Under the pieces are notes generated by a model. It saw only the letters and a program-made list of their open reading frames with translations, ran no database searches and was not told the DNA's origin. A program made the position numbers and the translations under genes. A DNA stretch of 45,936 nucleotides from Nitrospirota bacterium (GTDB lineage Bacteria; Nitrospirota; JACRHL01): positions 1 to 45,936 of the forward strand of contig JAOUFN010000020.1 of NCBI GenBank assembly GCA_029858285.1. Reading direction: 5' to 3'. This document shows, in pieces, positions 37,298 through 45,936 of this stretch (position 1 is the stretch's first letter; every line of letters starts with the position of its first letter).

Positions 37298-37483
37298 TTT
37301 CCCCCCGACCGGCCGCCGACAAACGATGTTTCCAACACACCAAAAAAATCTTCGCGTCCGACTCATGTCGTACGTGTTTGTACCGAATAGAACAAACGCG
37401 GGGGAGTGGTCCCCCGATCCGGCAAGGGGAATTTGCCGGGCCACTGTTTACATTCCGTTTGCACATTGAGGGGGATATATCCC

Positions 37484-39595
37484 ATGGACTGGATCAAACA
37501 CATGAACGTCGGTCGCAAGATCGGCTTCGGTTTTGGCGTGGTGGCGTTCATCATCGCCGTCACGGTGATTTTGTCGATCGTCCGGGTCAAGTCGAATCAG
37601 AGCGTCAACGACCGGGTCATTTCGGTGCGGCAGCCGACGGTTCTGGCCTCCACCAACCTGCTCAACGGGGTCAACCACTCCCTGGCCGGGCTGCGCGGCT
37701 ACATGATCCTGGGCAAGGACAAATTCAAGGAGGAGCGCCGTGACGGCTGGAAGGAGATCCGCTCCGCCCAGTCGGAAATGACCACCCTGTCGAAGAACTG
37801 GACCAATCAGGAAAACGTCCGCCGCCTGCAGGAGATCACCCAGCGTCTGGACGTGTTCGAAGACGCCCAGAACCAGGTGGAGTCCATCAGTTGGACCGAC
37901 GACAACACCCCGGCCACCAAAATCCTGATCACCCAGGCCGCACCTCTGGGCGAAGTGATGATGACCTCCCTCACGCGCATGATTGATCTGGAAGCGGGCC
38001 AATCGGCGGGCGCCGACCGCAAGGCGCTGCTGGGCATGATGGCCGACGTGCGCGGCACCACCGGCGTGGCCCTGGCCGATATCCGCGCCTTTTTGCTCAC
38101 CGGCGACAACAAGTTCCGCGAAAGCTTTGACGTCCGCTGGTCCAAGAACGAGCGCCGCTTTGCCGACCTGTCGCGCAACGCGGGTCTGCTCACCGGCGAG
38201 CAGCGAGCGGCCTTCAACCAGTTGCGGGACGCCCGCGACAAGTTTGATTCCCTGCCCGCCGAGATGTTCCGGATTCGCGGTGGCGACCAGTGGAACATGG
38301 CCAACTTCTGGCTGGGCAGCAAGGCCGCGCCGGAAGCGGGCCGCCTTGTCACCCTGCTGAACGAGATGATCGACAACCAGGTGATGCTGGCCTCCACCGA
38401 CATTCAGGAGGCCCACACCTCGTCCCGCAACCTGACCGCCTTCATGGTGACCCTGGGTATCGTGGCGCTGGTGCTGGCCATCGTCATCGCCCTGGTCATC
38501 ACGCGCCTTATCACGGTGCCGGTGAACATGGCCGCCGAGGGCGTCAAGGCCATCACCAAGGGCGACCTGACCCGCCGCTGGGAGGTGGACTCCCGCGACG
38601 AACTGGGGCAGATGCTGCACGCCATGAACGAAATGGGTGAAAGCCTGCACAAGATCGTGGGCGACGTGCGCAACGCCTCGGGCACCATCAGCAACGGCTC
38701 CGGCGAACTGGCCCAGGGCAACACCGACCTGTCGGCCCGCACCGAGGAGCAGGCCGCCTCGCTGGAGGAGACCGCCTCGTCCATGGAGCAGATGACCGCC
38801 GCGGTCAAGTCCAACGCCGAAAACGCCTCCAAGGCCAACCAGTTGGCCAGCGGCGCCCGCCAGCAGGCGGAAACCGGCAGCGAGGTGGTGGGCAAGGCGG
38901 TCACCGCCATGCAGGAGATCACCCACTCGTCCCGCAAGATTGCCGACATCATCGGCATGATCAACGAAATCTCCTTCCAGACCAACCTGCTGGCCCTGAA
39001 CGCCGCCGTGGAGGCGGCCCGCGCCGGTGAACACGGCCGCGGCTTCGCCGTGGTGGCGTCGGAGGTGCGCAACCTGGCGCAGCGGTCGGGCAACGCGGCC
39101 AACGAGATCAAGAAGCTCATCGAGGACTCGGTGTCCAAGGTGGGCAACGGCTCCGCACTGGTGGAAGAAACCGGCAAATCCCTGCTCACCATCCGTGACA
39201 GCGTGGCCAAGGTCACCGACATCGTGTCCGAGATCAACGCCTCCAGCCAGGAGCAGGCCGCGGGCATCGATCAGGTGAACAAGGCCATCGCCGAGATGGA
39301 CGAGGTGACGCAGCAGAACGCCGCGCTGGTGGAAGAAGCCGCCGCCACCTCCGACACCCTGGCCGACGAGGCCCGCCGCCTGAACGACCTGATGACCTAC
39401 TTCAAACTGCGTGACGGCACCGTGGTCAGCCACGAGGCGGTCCACCAGAACCGCATGAAGCAGGCCAGCATGAGCGGCCGTTCCGGCTTCGTCAAAAAGG
39501 CCCGCCGTGGCGCCACCGCGCGTCAGGTCAAGGCCGCACAGCACACCACCGTGGGGGGTGGCGACAGCGGCCAGGGCGAGATGGAGGACTTCTAA
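37484..39595 (+). CDS. Methyl-accepting chemotaxis protein 3, large duplicated sensor
   Basis: 703 residues from ATG 37484 (GAGGGGG 9 nt upstream). TM1 is about 13-36, and TM2 about 325-348 ([21 protein letters not shown]). The periplasmic part is about 285 residues, nearly twice that of the other receptors. It contains two related segments, [20 protein letters not shown] and [20 protein letters not shown], so it looks like a duplicated helical module (helical-bimodular or CHASE3-like). HAMP ([20 protein letters not shown]) and an MA domain follow, with [14 protein letters not shown] rather than [11 protein letters not shown]. The tail has [12 protein letters not shown] and ends GEMEDF. A strong terminator follows. 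Confidence 0.95.
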   Translation: MDWIKHMNVGRKIGFGFGVVAFIIAVTVILSIVRVKSNQSVNDRVISVRQPTVLASTNLLNGVNHSLAGLRGYMILGKDKFKEERRDGWKEIRSAQSEMTTLSKNWTNQENVRRLQEITQRLDVFEDAQNQVESISWTDDNTPATKILITQAAPLGEVMMTSLTRMIDLEAGQSAGADRKALLGMMADVRGTTGVALADIRAFLLTGDNKFRESFDVRWSKNERRFADLSRNAGLLTGEQRAAFNQLRDARDKFDSLPAEMFRIRGGDQWNMANFWLGSKAAPEAGRLVTLLNEMIDNQVMLASTDIQEAHTSSRNLTAFMVTLGIVALVLAIVIALVITRLITVPVNMAAEGVKAITKGDLTRRWEVDSRDELGQMLHAMNEMGESLHKIVGDVRNASGTISNGSGELAQGNTDLSARTEEQAASLEETASSMEQMTAAVKSNAENASKANQLASGARQQAETGSEVVGKAVTAMQEITHSSRKIADIIGMINEISFQTNLLALNAAVEAARAGEHGRGFAVVASEVRNLAQRSGNAANEIKKLIEDSVSKVGNGSALVEETGKSLLTIRDSVAKVTDIVSEINASSQEQAAGIDQVNKAIAEMDEVTQQNAALVEEAAATSDTLADEARRLNDLMTYFKLRDGTVVSHEAVHQNRMKQASMSGRSGFVKKARRGATARQVKAAQHTTVGGGDSGQGEMEDF

Positions 39596-39636
39596 AAGCC
39601 CCCGCGGTCACGGTGGGTCCCCTCCCATCGGGCCGA

Positions 39637-39675
39637 CCCCGGCAGCCTCCCGGCTGCCGGGGTTTTTTTATTTTG
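39637..39675 (+). terminator. Intrinsic terminator after receptor 3
   Basis: CCCCGGCAGCC/GGCTGCCGGGG with a 4-nt loop, followed by TTTTTTTATTTT. Its core sequence recurs after receptors 4 and 5. Confidence 0.9.
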
Positions 39676-39934
39676 TTGCCCGAACTATGCGCATTCCTGC
39701 GCATAACCCCAGGTGTACACAGGAAAAAAAACCTCAAGCCTCGCCGTTTATCCGCCGATGCGGGAACATCACCCTGGTCCGGGGGCCGGACAGTTGTTCC
39801 CACTCGGGGACACTGCCGGAACGGCCGGGTGACCGCGTACAAATCGCAGGATCAAATAAAACCGGGTCGGCCCGCGGGGGGCAAAACCGGACCGGGAAAA
39901 CACACCGGGGAAAACAAGCACAGGAGGGGAAACC
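39676..39934 (+). other. Leader region of the porin gene
   Basis: About 260 bp between the terminator and the porin ATG. AT-richer near 39720 and GC-rich after. No gene and no clear promoter boxes seen. Confidence 0.3.
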
Positions 39935-41257
39935 ATGGAAGGTTCAATCTCGAAGCGGGCCACCGCGCGGCAAATCATGTGGAAGCACCGGCTGGCGCAG
40001 GCGCTGGTAGCCACCGGCATTGTGTGCCTGGCCATCGGCACCGCCCACGCCCAATCGGCGGATGGGGGCACGATCGACCCCGGCGCCACCCGGGCGCACA
40101 TTTACTCCCACGGACTCATGGACCGCGACACCCTCACCGGCGACTGGGGCGGCGCGCGCTCCTCCATGACCGACAAGGGCATCACCTTCGAGGCCGTCTA
40201 TACCGGCGAATATTTTGTCGAAACCAGCGGCGGCGTGGCCCACGGCGACGGCTATCTGGACAACCGGGACATCTCCCTGGAACTGGACGCCGAAACCCTG
40301 TGGGGCTGGCACGGCGCCACCTGGTTCTTCTATGCACTGGGCAACGACGGCAACTCGCCGTCGCGCTTTGTGGGCGACGCCCAGGCCACCAGCAACATCG
40401 AAACCGGCGTCTACACCTGGAAGCTGTACGAGGCGTGGCTGGAGCAGAAGTTCGGCGAGGGCACCAGCGCCAAGCTCGGCCTCATCGACCTGAACAGCGA
40501 GTTCGACGTCACCGAAACCGCCGGGCTGTTCCTCAGCAGCTCCCACGGGATCGGCCCGGACTTTTCCCAGAGCGGCCTGGGCGGCCCGTCCATCTTCCCC
40601 ACCACCAGCCTGGCCCTGCGTCTGGAAACCCATTTTGGTGAAAACGCCTACCTCCGCGCCGGCATGTTCGACGGCGTCTCCGGCGACCTGAACAACCCCA
40701 AGGGCACGCAGGTGGAACTGCACCCCGGCAAGGAGGGGTGGCTGGTCACCGTGGAGGCCGGTTTGCAGCAGGGGCTGGACGAGGACGACACCCGCCCCTT
40801 CCACAAGTACGCGCTGGGCTACTGGACCTACACCGAGGACGTTCCGGCCACCGACACGGTCACCGGCAATCCCGAAACCGGCTCCGGCTTCTACGCCATC
40901 GCCGACCGCGCCCTGGGGGACAACCTGAGCGCCTTCCTGCGCCTGGGCATGGCCAGCGACAAGGCCTATGGCATCGGCTCCTATGTGGGCACCGGCGCGG
41001 TGCTGACCGGGGTTTTTGGCGAGGACGACCAGCTTGGTCTGGGCATCGCCCACGCCATCATCGGCGACACCCTGGCGCAGAGCGTTCCGGCCCCGGGGCT
41101 GGAGAATGCCGAAACCAGCATCGAGCTGACCTACTGCACCCAGATTGCCCCGTGGCTGACGGTGCAGCCGGACGTGCAGCACGTGTTCGCCCCTGCCGCC
41201 GACCCGACGCTGGACGACGCCACCATCGTCAGCCTGCGCTTCGAGGCGGCGTTCTGA
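39935..41257 (+). CDS. Carbohydrate-selective porin, OprB family
   Basis: 440 residues. A signal peptide (LAQALVATGIVCLAIGTAHA, then Q) follows a basic lead. The OprB pattern is visible in LTGDWGGARSSMTDKGITFEAVYTGE, LDAETLWGWHGATWFFYALG, KLYEAWLEQKFGEGTSAKLGLID, and the terminal beta-strand IVSLRFEAAF ending in Phe, as outer-membrane barrels do. OprB porins admit sugars across the outer membrane. AGGAGGGG precedes the ATG. Its place inside the receptor cluster could mean that its solute is also a chemoeffector, but this is inference. A terminator follows. Confidence 0.92.
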   Translation: MEGSISKRATARQIMWKHRLAQALVATGIVCLAIGTAHAQSADGGTIDPGATRAHIYSHGLMDRDTLTGDWGGARSSMTDKGITFEAVYTGEYFVETSGGVAHGDGYLDNRDISLELDAETLWGWHGATWFFYALGNDGNSPSRFVGDAQATSNIETGVYTWKLYEAWLEQKFGEGTSAKLGLIDLNSEFDVTETAGLFLSSSHGIGPDFSQSGLGGPSIFPTTSLALRLETHFGENAYLRAGMFDGVSGDLNNPKGTQVELHPGKEGWLVTVEAGLQQGLDEDDTRPFHKYALGYWTYTEDVPATDTVTGNPETGSGFYAIADRALGDNLSAFLRLGMASDKAYGIGSYVGTGAVLTGVFGEDDQLGLGIAHAIIGDTLAQSVPAPGLENAETSIELTYCTQIAPWLTVQPDVQHVFAPAADPTLDDATIVSLRFEAAF

Positions 41258-41296
41258 ATCCCCACAACGCCCCCCCACGGGTTACAACCACCCGCA

Positions 41297-41333
41297 ACGC
41301 CCTGCCCTTCACCGGAGCAGGGCGTTTTTTTTT
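41297..41333 (+). terminator. Intrinsic terminator after the porin gene
   Basis: ACGCCCTGC/GCAGGGCGT with an 11-nt loop, followed by T9. Confidence 0.9.
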
Positions 41334-41716
41334 GGCCAAACACACCCCGGACAAAAAAAGTTTCCGCTCCCGTTCCGCTTTGTGCAAGTTCACGAGTGAT
41401 ACCCGGCCAGCCGCACGGCAATTGTCTGAAAACCGATTAATGCACAGCCGGACCAGTCCCTGACCTGGGGCATCACCACGACACATGTAACGTTTTTGTA
41501 ACTAACAGCACTTATCCACGGCGGAATTTCATCCGATACATGTCCGTCTGGGGAAGAACACACATCCGATTCTCCCCAAACAAGTGATCGCGGGCAGGAG
41601 CGCGGGGGATCACCCCGGTTCCACCGTAGCTTCGACATCGGGCGATGCTGCAAGCAAGACAAGTTGACCAAACACCCCGCCGCCGGGACGGTGGGAAAAT
41701 CGAGGGGATCAATACC
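41334..41716 (+). other. Intergenic region before receptor 4
   Basis: About 380 bp, AT-richer than the genes around it. It contains TGTAACGTTTTTGTAACTAACA (near 41485), a TGGGGA/TCCCCA pair (about 41551-41579), and a GTGATC/GATCAC pair (about 41584-41613). No gene supported. Short frames on either strand have no ribosome-binding site. Confidence 0.3.
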
Positions 41717-43474
41717 GTGAACAATCTGAGCATTCGTGCGCGTTTAATGATGATGATCGGCTTCATGTCCCTGCTGCTGATGGTGGTGGGGTTCATGGGC
41801 ATTCAGGGCATGAAGAGCACCAGTTACGGGCTGGAGACGGTCTACAAGGACCGCGTGGTGCCCTTGGCGGACCTCAAGAAAATCGCCGACAACTACGCTG
41901 TGGCAATCGTGGACAACCTGCACAAGACACGCGCCGGAAACCGCACGTGGAACGAGGGCATCCGCACCATCAACGAGGCGCGGGCCGACACGAACCAGCT
42001 CTGGAAGGAATATTTGGGAACCGTGCTGGTGGCCGATGAGGAGCGGCTGGTGGCGGAAATCAAACCACTCATGACCAAGGCCGACAGCGACCTGGACGCG
42101 GCGCTCTCCATCCTGCAGCGGCAGGACCAGGCGGCATTGGAGGAGTTTGTTTCCACCCGCCTCTATCCGGCCACTGACCCGGTGTCGGATAAGTTCAGCG
42201 AACTGATTACGGTGCAGGTGGACGTATCCAAGAAGGAGTACGACCACGCCACCGAACTGTACAACAGCATCCGCGTGGCGGCCATTGCCTCCATCCTGGT
42301 TGGCCTGTTCCTGTCCATGTCCATCGGCCTGTGGCTGGTGCGTGCCATCACCCGTCCGCTGGACAAGGCGGTAAGCGTCGCCGGGGCCATCGCCGCAGGC
42401 AACCTGAACAACACCATCGAGATCACCAGCCACGACGAAACCGGTCGCCTGCTGGAGGCCCTGCGGGAGATGAACGACAAGCTGCGCACCACGGTGTCCG
42501 ACGTGCGCATGGCCGCCACCACCATCACCAGTGGCTCCGGCGAAATCGCCCAGGGCAACAGCGACCTGTCGCAGCGCACCGAGGAACAGGCCGCTTCGCT
42601 GGAAGAAACCGCCTCGTCCATGGAAGAGATGACCGCCGCCGTCAAGGCCAACGCCGACAACGCCGCCAAGGCCAATCACCTGGCGGGCGGCGCACGGGAA
42701 CAGGCCGACACCGGCAGCGAGGTGGTGGGCAAGGCGGTCAGCGCCATGCAGGAGATCACCCATTCGTCCAAAAAGATTGCCGAGATCATCGGCATGATCA
42801 ACGAAATCTCCTTCCAGACCAACCTGCTGGCCCTCAACGCGGCGGTGGAGGCGGCCCGCGCCGGTGAGCACGGCCGTGGTTTCGCCGTGGTGGCCTCCGA
42901 GGTGCGCAACCTGGCCCAGCGGTCGGGCAATGCCGCCAACGAGATCAAGAAGCTGATCGAGGATTCGGTCACCAAGGTGGGCAACGGCTCCGCGCTGGTG
43001 GAAGAGACCGGCAAGGCGCTGATGACCATTCGCGACAGCGTGGCCAAGGTCACCGACATCGTGTCCGAGATCAACGCCTCCAGCCAGGAGCAGGCGGCGG
43101 GCATCGATCAGGTGAACAAGGCCATCGCCCAGATGGACGAAGTGACGCAGCAGAACGCCGCGCTGGTGGAAGAAGCCGCCGCCACCTCGGACAACCTGGC
43201 CGAGGAGGCCCGCAACCTGGCCGAACTGATGACCTTCTTCAACGTGGGCGACATGGGTGGGCAGAGCATGAGCCACCGCACCACCCACCACGACCAGCAG
43301 GCCCGCCAGACCCGGCAGGCCCGCCAGACCCGGCAGACGCACCAAACTTCCGGGTTCGTCGCCAAGGCCGGGCGTGACAACGCCGTGACCCGCCGCCGCA
43401 GGACGGCAGTCGCCCATACGGCGGACGCCACCCCCCACGAAGGTCGTGGTGATTCGGAAATGGAGGACTTCTAG
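41717..43474 (+). CDS. Methyl-accepting chemotaxis protein 4 (4HB_MCP sensor)
   Basis: 585 residues from GTG 41717, chosen because GAGGGG lies 9 nt upstream and the protein then begins (M)[20 protein letters not shown] like typical four-helix-bundle receptors. TM1 is about 8-30 and TM2 about 190-212. The sensor contains [20 protein letters not shown] and [11 protein letters not shown], the 4HB_MCP pattern known from Tar/Tsr-like receptors, unlike receptors 1, 2 and 5. HAMP and a near-identical MA domain follow. The tail has an RQTRQA repeat, [21 protein letters not shown], and ends SEMEDF. Confidence 0.95.
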   Translation: MNNLSIRARLMMMIGFMSLLLMVVGFMGIQGMKSTSYGLETVYKDRVVPLADLKKIADNYAVAIVDNLHKTRAGNRTWNEGIRTINEARADTNQLWKEYLGTVLVADEERLVAEIKPLMTKADSDLDAALSILQRQDQAALEEFVSTRLYPATDPVSDKFSELITVQVDVSKKEYDHATELYNSIRVAAIASILVGLFLSMSIGLWLVRAITRPLDKAVSVAGAIAAGNLNNTIEITSHDETGRLLEALREMNDKLRTTVSDVRMAATTITSGSGEIAQGNSDLSQRTEEQAASLEETASSMEEMTAAVKANADNAAKANHLAGGAREQADTGSEVVGKAVSAMQEITHSSKKIAEIIGMINEISFQTNLLALNAAVEAARAGEHGRGFAVVASEVRNLAQRSGNAANEIKKLIEDSVTKVGNGSALVEETGKALMTIRDSVAKVTDIVSEINASSQEQAAGIDQVNKAIAQMDEVTQQNAALVEEAAATSDNLAEEARNLAELMTFFNVGDMGGQSMSHRTTHHDQQARQTRQARQTRQTHQTSGFVAKAGRDNAVTRRRRTAVAHTADATPHEGRGDSEMEDF

Positions 43475-43515
43475 AGCCCCCGCGGCCACAGTGGGTCCCC
43501 TCCCACTTGGGCCGA

Positions 43516-43547
43516 CCCGGCAGCCGCAAGGCTGCCGGGTTTTTTTA
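43516..43547 (+). terminator. Intrinsic terminator after receptor 4
   Basis: CCCGGCAGCC/GGCTGCCGGG, loop GCAA, then T7. The 40 bp before it (GCCCCCGCGGCCAC, GTGGGTCCCCTCCCA) closely match the region after receptor 3. Confidence 0.9.
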
Positions 43548-43884
43548 TGCGGCTTTTTTATGCCGACATTTTGTCCGGCTGAAACCGGGCCTCCCCCCAC
43601 CGCGTCCGCGCCGCATACGTTCGTTCATATCAAAACACACACGGAATTAGCTGTTTGATTATATTTTACCGCACATCGCTTCAGGGAAAACCCCTATTCA
43701 CACGGCCCGGCGGCCACCCGACAAGTACCCACGTGGAAACCCTGTCATTGCGACAGGATACCGGGGGGTACAGAGAAAAGAGGGGGGGCGAGCCCACTGC
43801 GGTGGCCGCCAGAAATGGTTATGGATATCACCGGCAGGAGCACCCGCAACGCTCACTGCCGGAAACGGGGAAAAAAGGGGCAAA
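43548..43884 (+). other. Leader region of receptor 5
   Basis: About 335 bp. An AT-rich patch (43650-43672, TTTGATTATATTTTA) may be a promoter. Two stem-loops follow: CCTGTC-ATTGC-GACAGG (43741-43757) and CCGGCAG/CTGCCGG (43831-43862). The latter ends just before the ribosome-binding site, so it could affect translation. No gene supported. Confidence 0.35.
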
Positions 43885-45606
43885 ATGAAGAACATGAGTG
43901 TTAAGGGGAAGCTGGCCGGATTCGGACTGGTCAGCATCGTCATGGCGGTGATTGTGGGGGCCACCGGCCTGTGGGGGCTGGGGACGGTAGACCGCAGCAT
44001 GGACGAAATCGTCACCAATTCACTGGCCCTCAGAACCCACATGATGGCCGACATGCGTCACGACTCCCTCAAGAGCGACGTGTTCGTGGCCCTGTATGCC
44101 GCCAGCCGTGGCGACCGGGCAACCTTGTCCATGGCCCACGACGACATGGATGAAAACGCCAAGCAGTTCCGGCTTGCGCTGAAGGAAAACGAAGAGCGCG
44201 ACCTGGACAGCAACATCAAGTCGGCCCTGTCCCGTGCCACGCCTGCGCTGGAAAACTATATCGATTCCGCCGAACTCATCCTGAAGACCTCCGGCACCGA
44301 CGTTGCGGCCGCCGACGCCATGCTGCCCGATTTCTACAAGGATTTCGACTCCCTGGCGGAAGAAATGGAGTCCCTCAGCCAGTTGATTGAGGACGCCACC
44401 AGGAAAGCCCAGTCTCAAGGCGACCAGGCCGTGGTGCGTTCGCGCACCTTCATCGTTGCCATGGCCCTTGCGGCCTTCGGTCTGATCATGGTCGTTTCCA
44501 TGTGGCTCTCGTCACTCATCGTGCGCCCGCTGGGTGCCGCTGTCTCCGTTGCCGGCGCCATCGCCCAGGGCGACCTGACCCGCAGCATCCAGATCACCAG
44601 CGACGACGAAACCGGCCAACTGCTGGAGGCCCTCAAGGTCATGAACGACAAGCTGCGCACCACGGTGTCGGACGTGCGCATGGCCGCCACCACCATCACC
44701 AGTGGCTCGGGCGAGATCGCCCAGGGCAACAGCGACCTGTCCCAGCGCACCGAGGAGCAGGCGGCTTCGCTGGAAGAAACCGCCTCGTCCATGGAAGAGA
44801 TGACCGCCTCCGTCAAGGCCAACGCCGACAACGCCGCCAAGGCCAATCACCTGGCAGGCAGCGCCCGGGAACAGGCCGACACCGGAAGCGAGGTGGTGGG
44901 CAAGGCGGTTACCGCCATGCAGGAGATCACCCACTCGTCCAAAAAGATTGCCGAAATCATCGGCATGATCAACGAAATCTCCTTCCAGACCAACCTGCTG
45001 GCGCTCAACGCGGCGGTGGAGGCCGCCCGTGCCGGGGAGCACGGCCGCGGCTTCGCCGTGGTGGCCTCCGAGGTGCGCAACCTGGCGCAGCGGTCAGGCA
45101 ACGCGGCGGGCGAGATCAAGAAGCTGATCGAAGATTCGGTGTCCAAGGTGGGCAACGGCTCCGCGCTGGTGGAAGAGACCGGCAAGGCGCTGATGACCAT
45201 CCGCGATTCCGTGGCCAAGGTCACCGACATCGTGTCCGAGATCAACGCCTCCAGCCAGGAGCAGGCCTCGGGCATCGATCAGGTCAACAAGGCCATCGCC
45301 CAGATGGACGAAGTGACGCAGCAGAACGCCGCGCTGGTGGAAGAAGCCGCCGCCACCTCGGACAATCTGGCCGAAGAGGCCCGCAACCTGTCCAGCCTGA
45401 TGACCTTTTTCAACGTGGGCGACATGGGCGGTCAGGACATGAGCCACCGCACCACCCGGCAGGGTCGCCGGACGCAACAGACCTCCGGGTTTGTCGCCAA
45501 GGCGGGCCACGATACTGCCGGCGGTCGCCGCCGCAGGACGGTCACCACCCATGCATCGGCCGCCCCCCACACCGGGCAGGGCGATCCGGGCATGGAGGAC
45601 TTCTAG
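43885..45606 (+). CDS. Methyl-accepting chemotaxis protein 5
   Basis: 573 residues. ATG 43885 follows AAAGGGG. The lead [14 protein letters not shown] resembles receptor 1. TM1 is about 10-32 and TM2 about 190-213. The sensor is homologous to those of receptors 1 and 2, with DMRHD at 56-60. HAMP is followed by an MA domain whose coding sequence from 44893 to 45390 is identical, base for base, to that of receptor 1. The tail ([20 protein letters not shown], ending PGMEDF) resembles receptor 4 rather than receptor 1, so the gene is a mosaic. Confidence 0.95.
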   Translation: MKNMSVKGKLAGFGLVSIVMAVIVGATGLWGLGTVDRSMDEIVTNSLALRTHMMADMRHDSLKSDVFVALYAASRGDRATLSMAHDDMDENAKQFRLALKENEERDLDSNIKSALSRATPALENYIDSAELILKTSGTDVAAADAMLPDFYKDFDSLAEEMESLSQLIEDATRKAQSQGDQAVVRSRTFIVAMALAAFGLIMVVSMWLSSLIVRPLGAAVSVAGAIAQGDLTRSIQITSDDETGQLLEALKVMNDKLRTTVSDVRMAATTITSGSGEIAQGNSDLSQRTEEQAASLEETASSMEEMTASVKANADNAAKANHLAGSAREQADTGSEVVGKAVTAMQEITHSSKKIAEIIGMINEISFQTNLLALNAAVEAARAGEHGRGFAVVASEVRNLAQRSGNAAGEIKKLIEDSVSKVGNGSALVEETGKALMTIRDSVAKVTDIVSEINASSQEQASGIDQVNKAIAQMDEVTQQNAALVEEAAATSDNLAEEARNLSSLMTFFNVGDMGGQDMSHRTTRQGRRTQQTSGFVAKAGHDTAGGRRRRTVTTHASAAPHTGQGDPGMEDF

Positions 45607-45649
45607 AGCCCCCACGGCCAGGGTGGGTCCCCCCACCTGGGTCAAAAAG

Positions 45650-45686
45650 CCCCCGGCAGCCTCAACACTGCCGGGGGTTTTCTTCC
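45650..45686 (+). terminator. Intrinsic terminator after receptor 5
   Basis: CCCCCGGCAG/CTGCCGGGGG, loop CCTCAACA, then TTTTCTT. Confidence 0.85.
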
Positions 45687-45843
45687 TCAAGGTTCCCGTT
45701 CGATCTGCCGAAAGGGGTGAACGGGCCGCTGTGCCGAACGGGCACGGGGGACCAGGGCGGGGTCCACGGAAAAAGCGGGTGAAATTGCAACGGACCAACG
45801 CATTGCGGCCACACGAAGTATTTGTTTTGAAAGGAATCAAACC

Positions 45844-45936
45844 ATGAGTGCAACGATTACCGCACCGAATACCGGCATCAGCAACGACGGCCGTCTCGAC
45901 ACCGAGAGCCAGGAGTTCCTCACCTTCGGTCTCGGT
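45844..45936 (+). CDS. Second CheW-like coupling protein (N-terminus only)
   Basis: 31 codons to the window end. ATG 45844 follows AAAGGA at a normal distance. The peptide ends ESQEFLTFGLG, the same entry into the CheW domain as HTQEFLTFGLG in the first cheW, after a differing 18-residue lead. The gene is cut by the window, so only its family can be judged. Confidence 0.8.
   Translation, partial: MSATITAPNTGISNDGRLDTESQEFLTFGLG

Noticed and set aside
32699-45606. CRISPR-like interpretation of repeated sequence
   Set aside because: The repeats are homologous receptor signalling domains and terminators, not short repeats with unique spacers.
45687-45843. Sigma28 promoter before the second cheW
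   Set aside because: GCCGAAAG near 45708 resembles a -10, but no TAAA-type -35 lies at the required distance.

Overview
The window is high-GC DNA from a motile Gram-negative bacterium, most likely a pseudomonadotan. The evidence is an OprB-type outer-membrane porin, a lipoprotein, a long-form ThiC, an AhcY/MetK pair, and a dense run of chemoreceptor and CheW genes. I cannot name a genus. No rRNA, tRNA, CRISPR array, insertion sequence or phage gene was recognised.

Layout. 1-4.2 kb (minus strand): a truncated lipoprotein gene, then ahcY and metK, each followed by an intrinsic terminator. 4.4-11.7 kb (plus): a Rep/UvrD helicase, a single-pass membrane protein ending in a 14-bp repeat array, a small MscS channel, a ZntB/CorA transporter and thiC. 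11.8-12.8 kb (minus): a patch of visibly lower GC with an HNH endonuclease and a 48-codon relic of a Dcm-like cytosine-5 methyltransferase, the remains of a restriction-modification unit. 12.9-18.2 kb: a TIGR00027/LCMT-type methyltransferase, an adenosine-kinase-like PfkB enzyme, a TPR/O-GlcNAc-transferase-like (GT41) protein on the minus strand, and an EamA exporter. 18.4-21.0 kb (plus): a DUF898 membrane protein followed at 6 bp by an M48 protease. 21.0-24.2 kb (minus): a methyltransferase-ATP-grasp fusion followed by a CPA2-type antiporter. 24.5-32.3 kb: an SLC13/DASS permease with TrkA_C domains (plus), then an NmrA-like oxidoreductase, a type II NADH dehydrogenase, a P2-type cation ATPase and an HPF/RaiA protein with a cold-shock-like tail (minus). 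32.7-45.9 kb (plus): five methyl-accepting chemotaxis proteins, two cheW genes (the second cut by the window end) and an OprB porin.

How the genes connect. metK, ahcY and the adenosine kinase form an S-adenosylmethionine cycle: SAM synthesis, SAH hydrolysis, adenosine salvage. Two further genes encode SAM-dependent methyltransferases, and chemoreceptors are themselves methylated from SAM. The receptor cluster has coupling proteins but no cheA, cheY, cheB or cheR in view, so the receptors must feed an array encoded elsewhere.

Most notable: (i) the methyltransferase-ATP-grasp fusion of unknown product, the best candidate for an undescribed pathway; (ii) a 498-bp stretch that is base-for-base identical between receptors 1 and 5, indicating gene conversion or recent duplication; (iii) a shared receptor tail, GFVxKA plus a basic stretch plus a final MEDF; (iv) the decayed methyltransferase next to an HNH gene with an intact motif; (v) several short tandem arrays, including one whose unit length shifts the reading frame of its gene.
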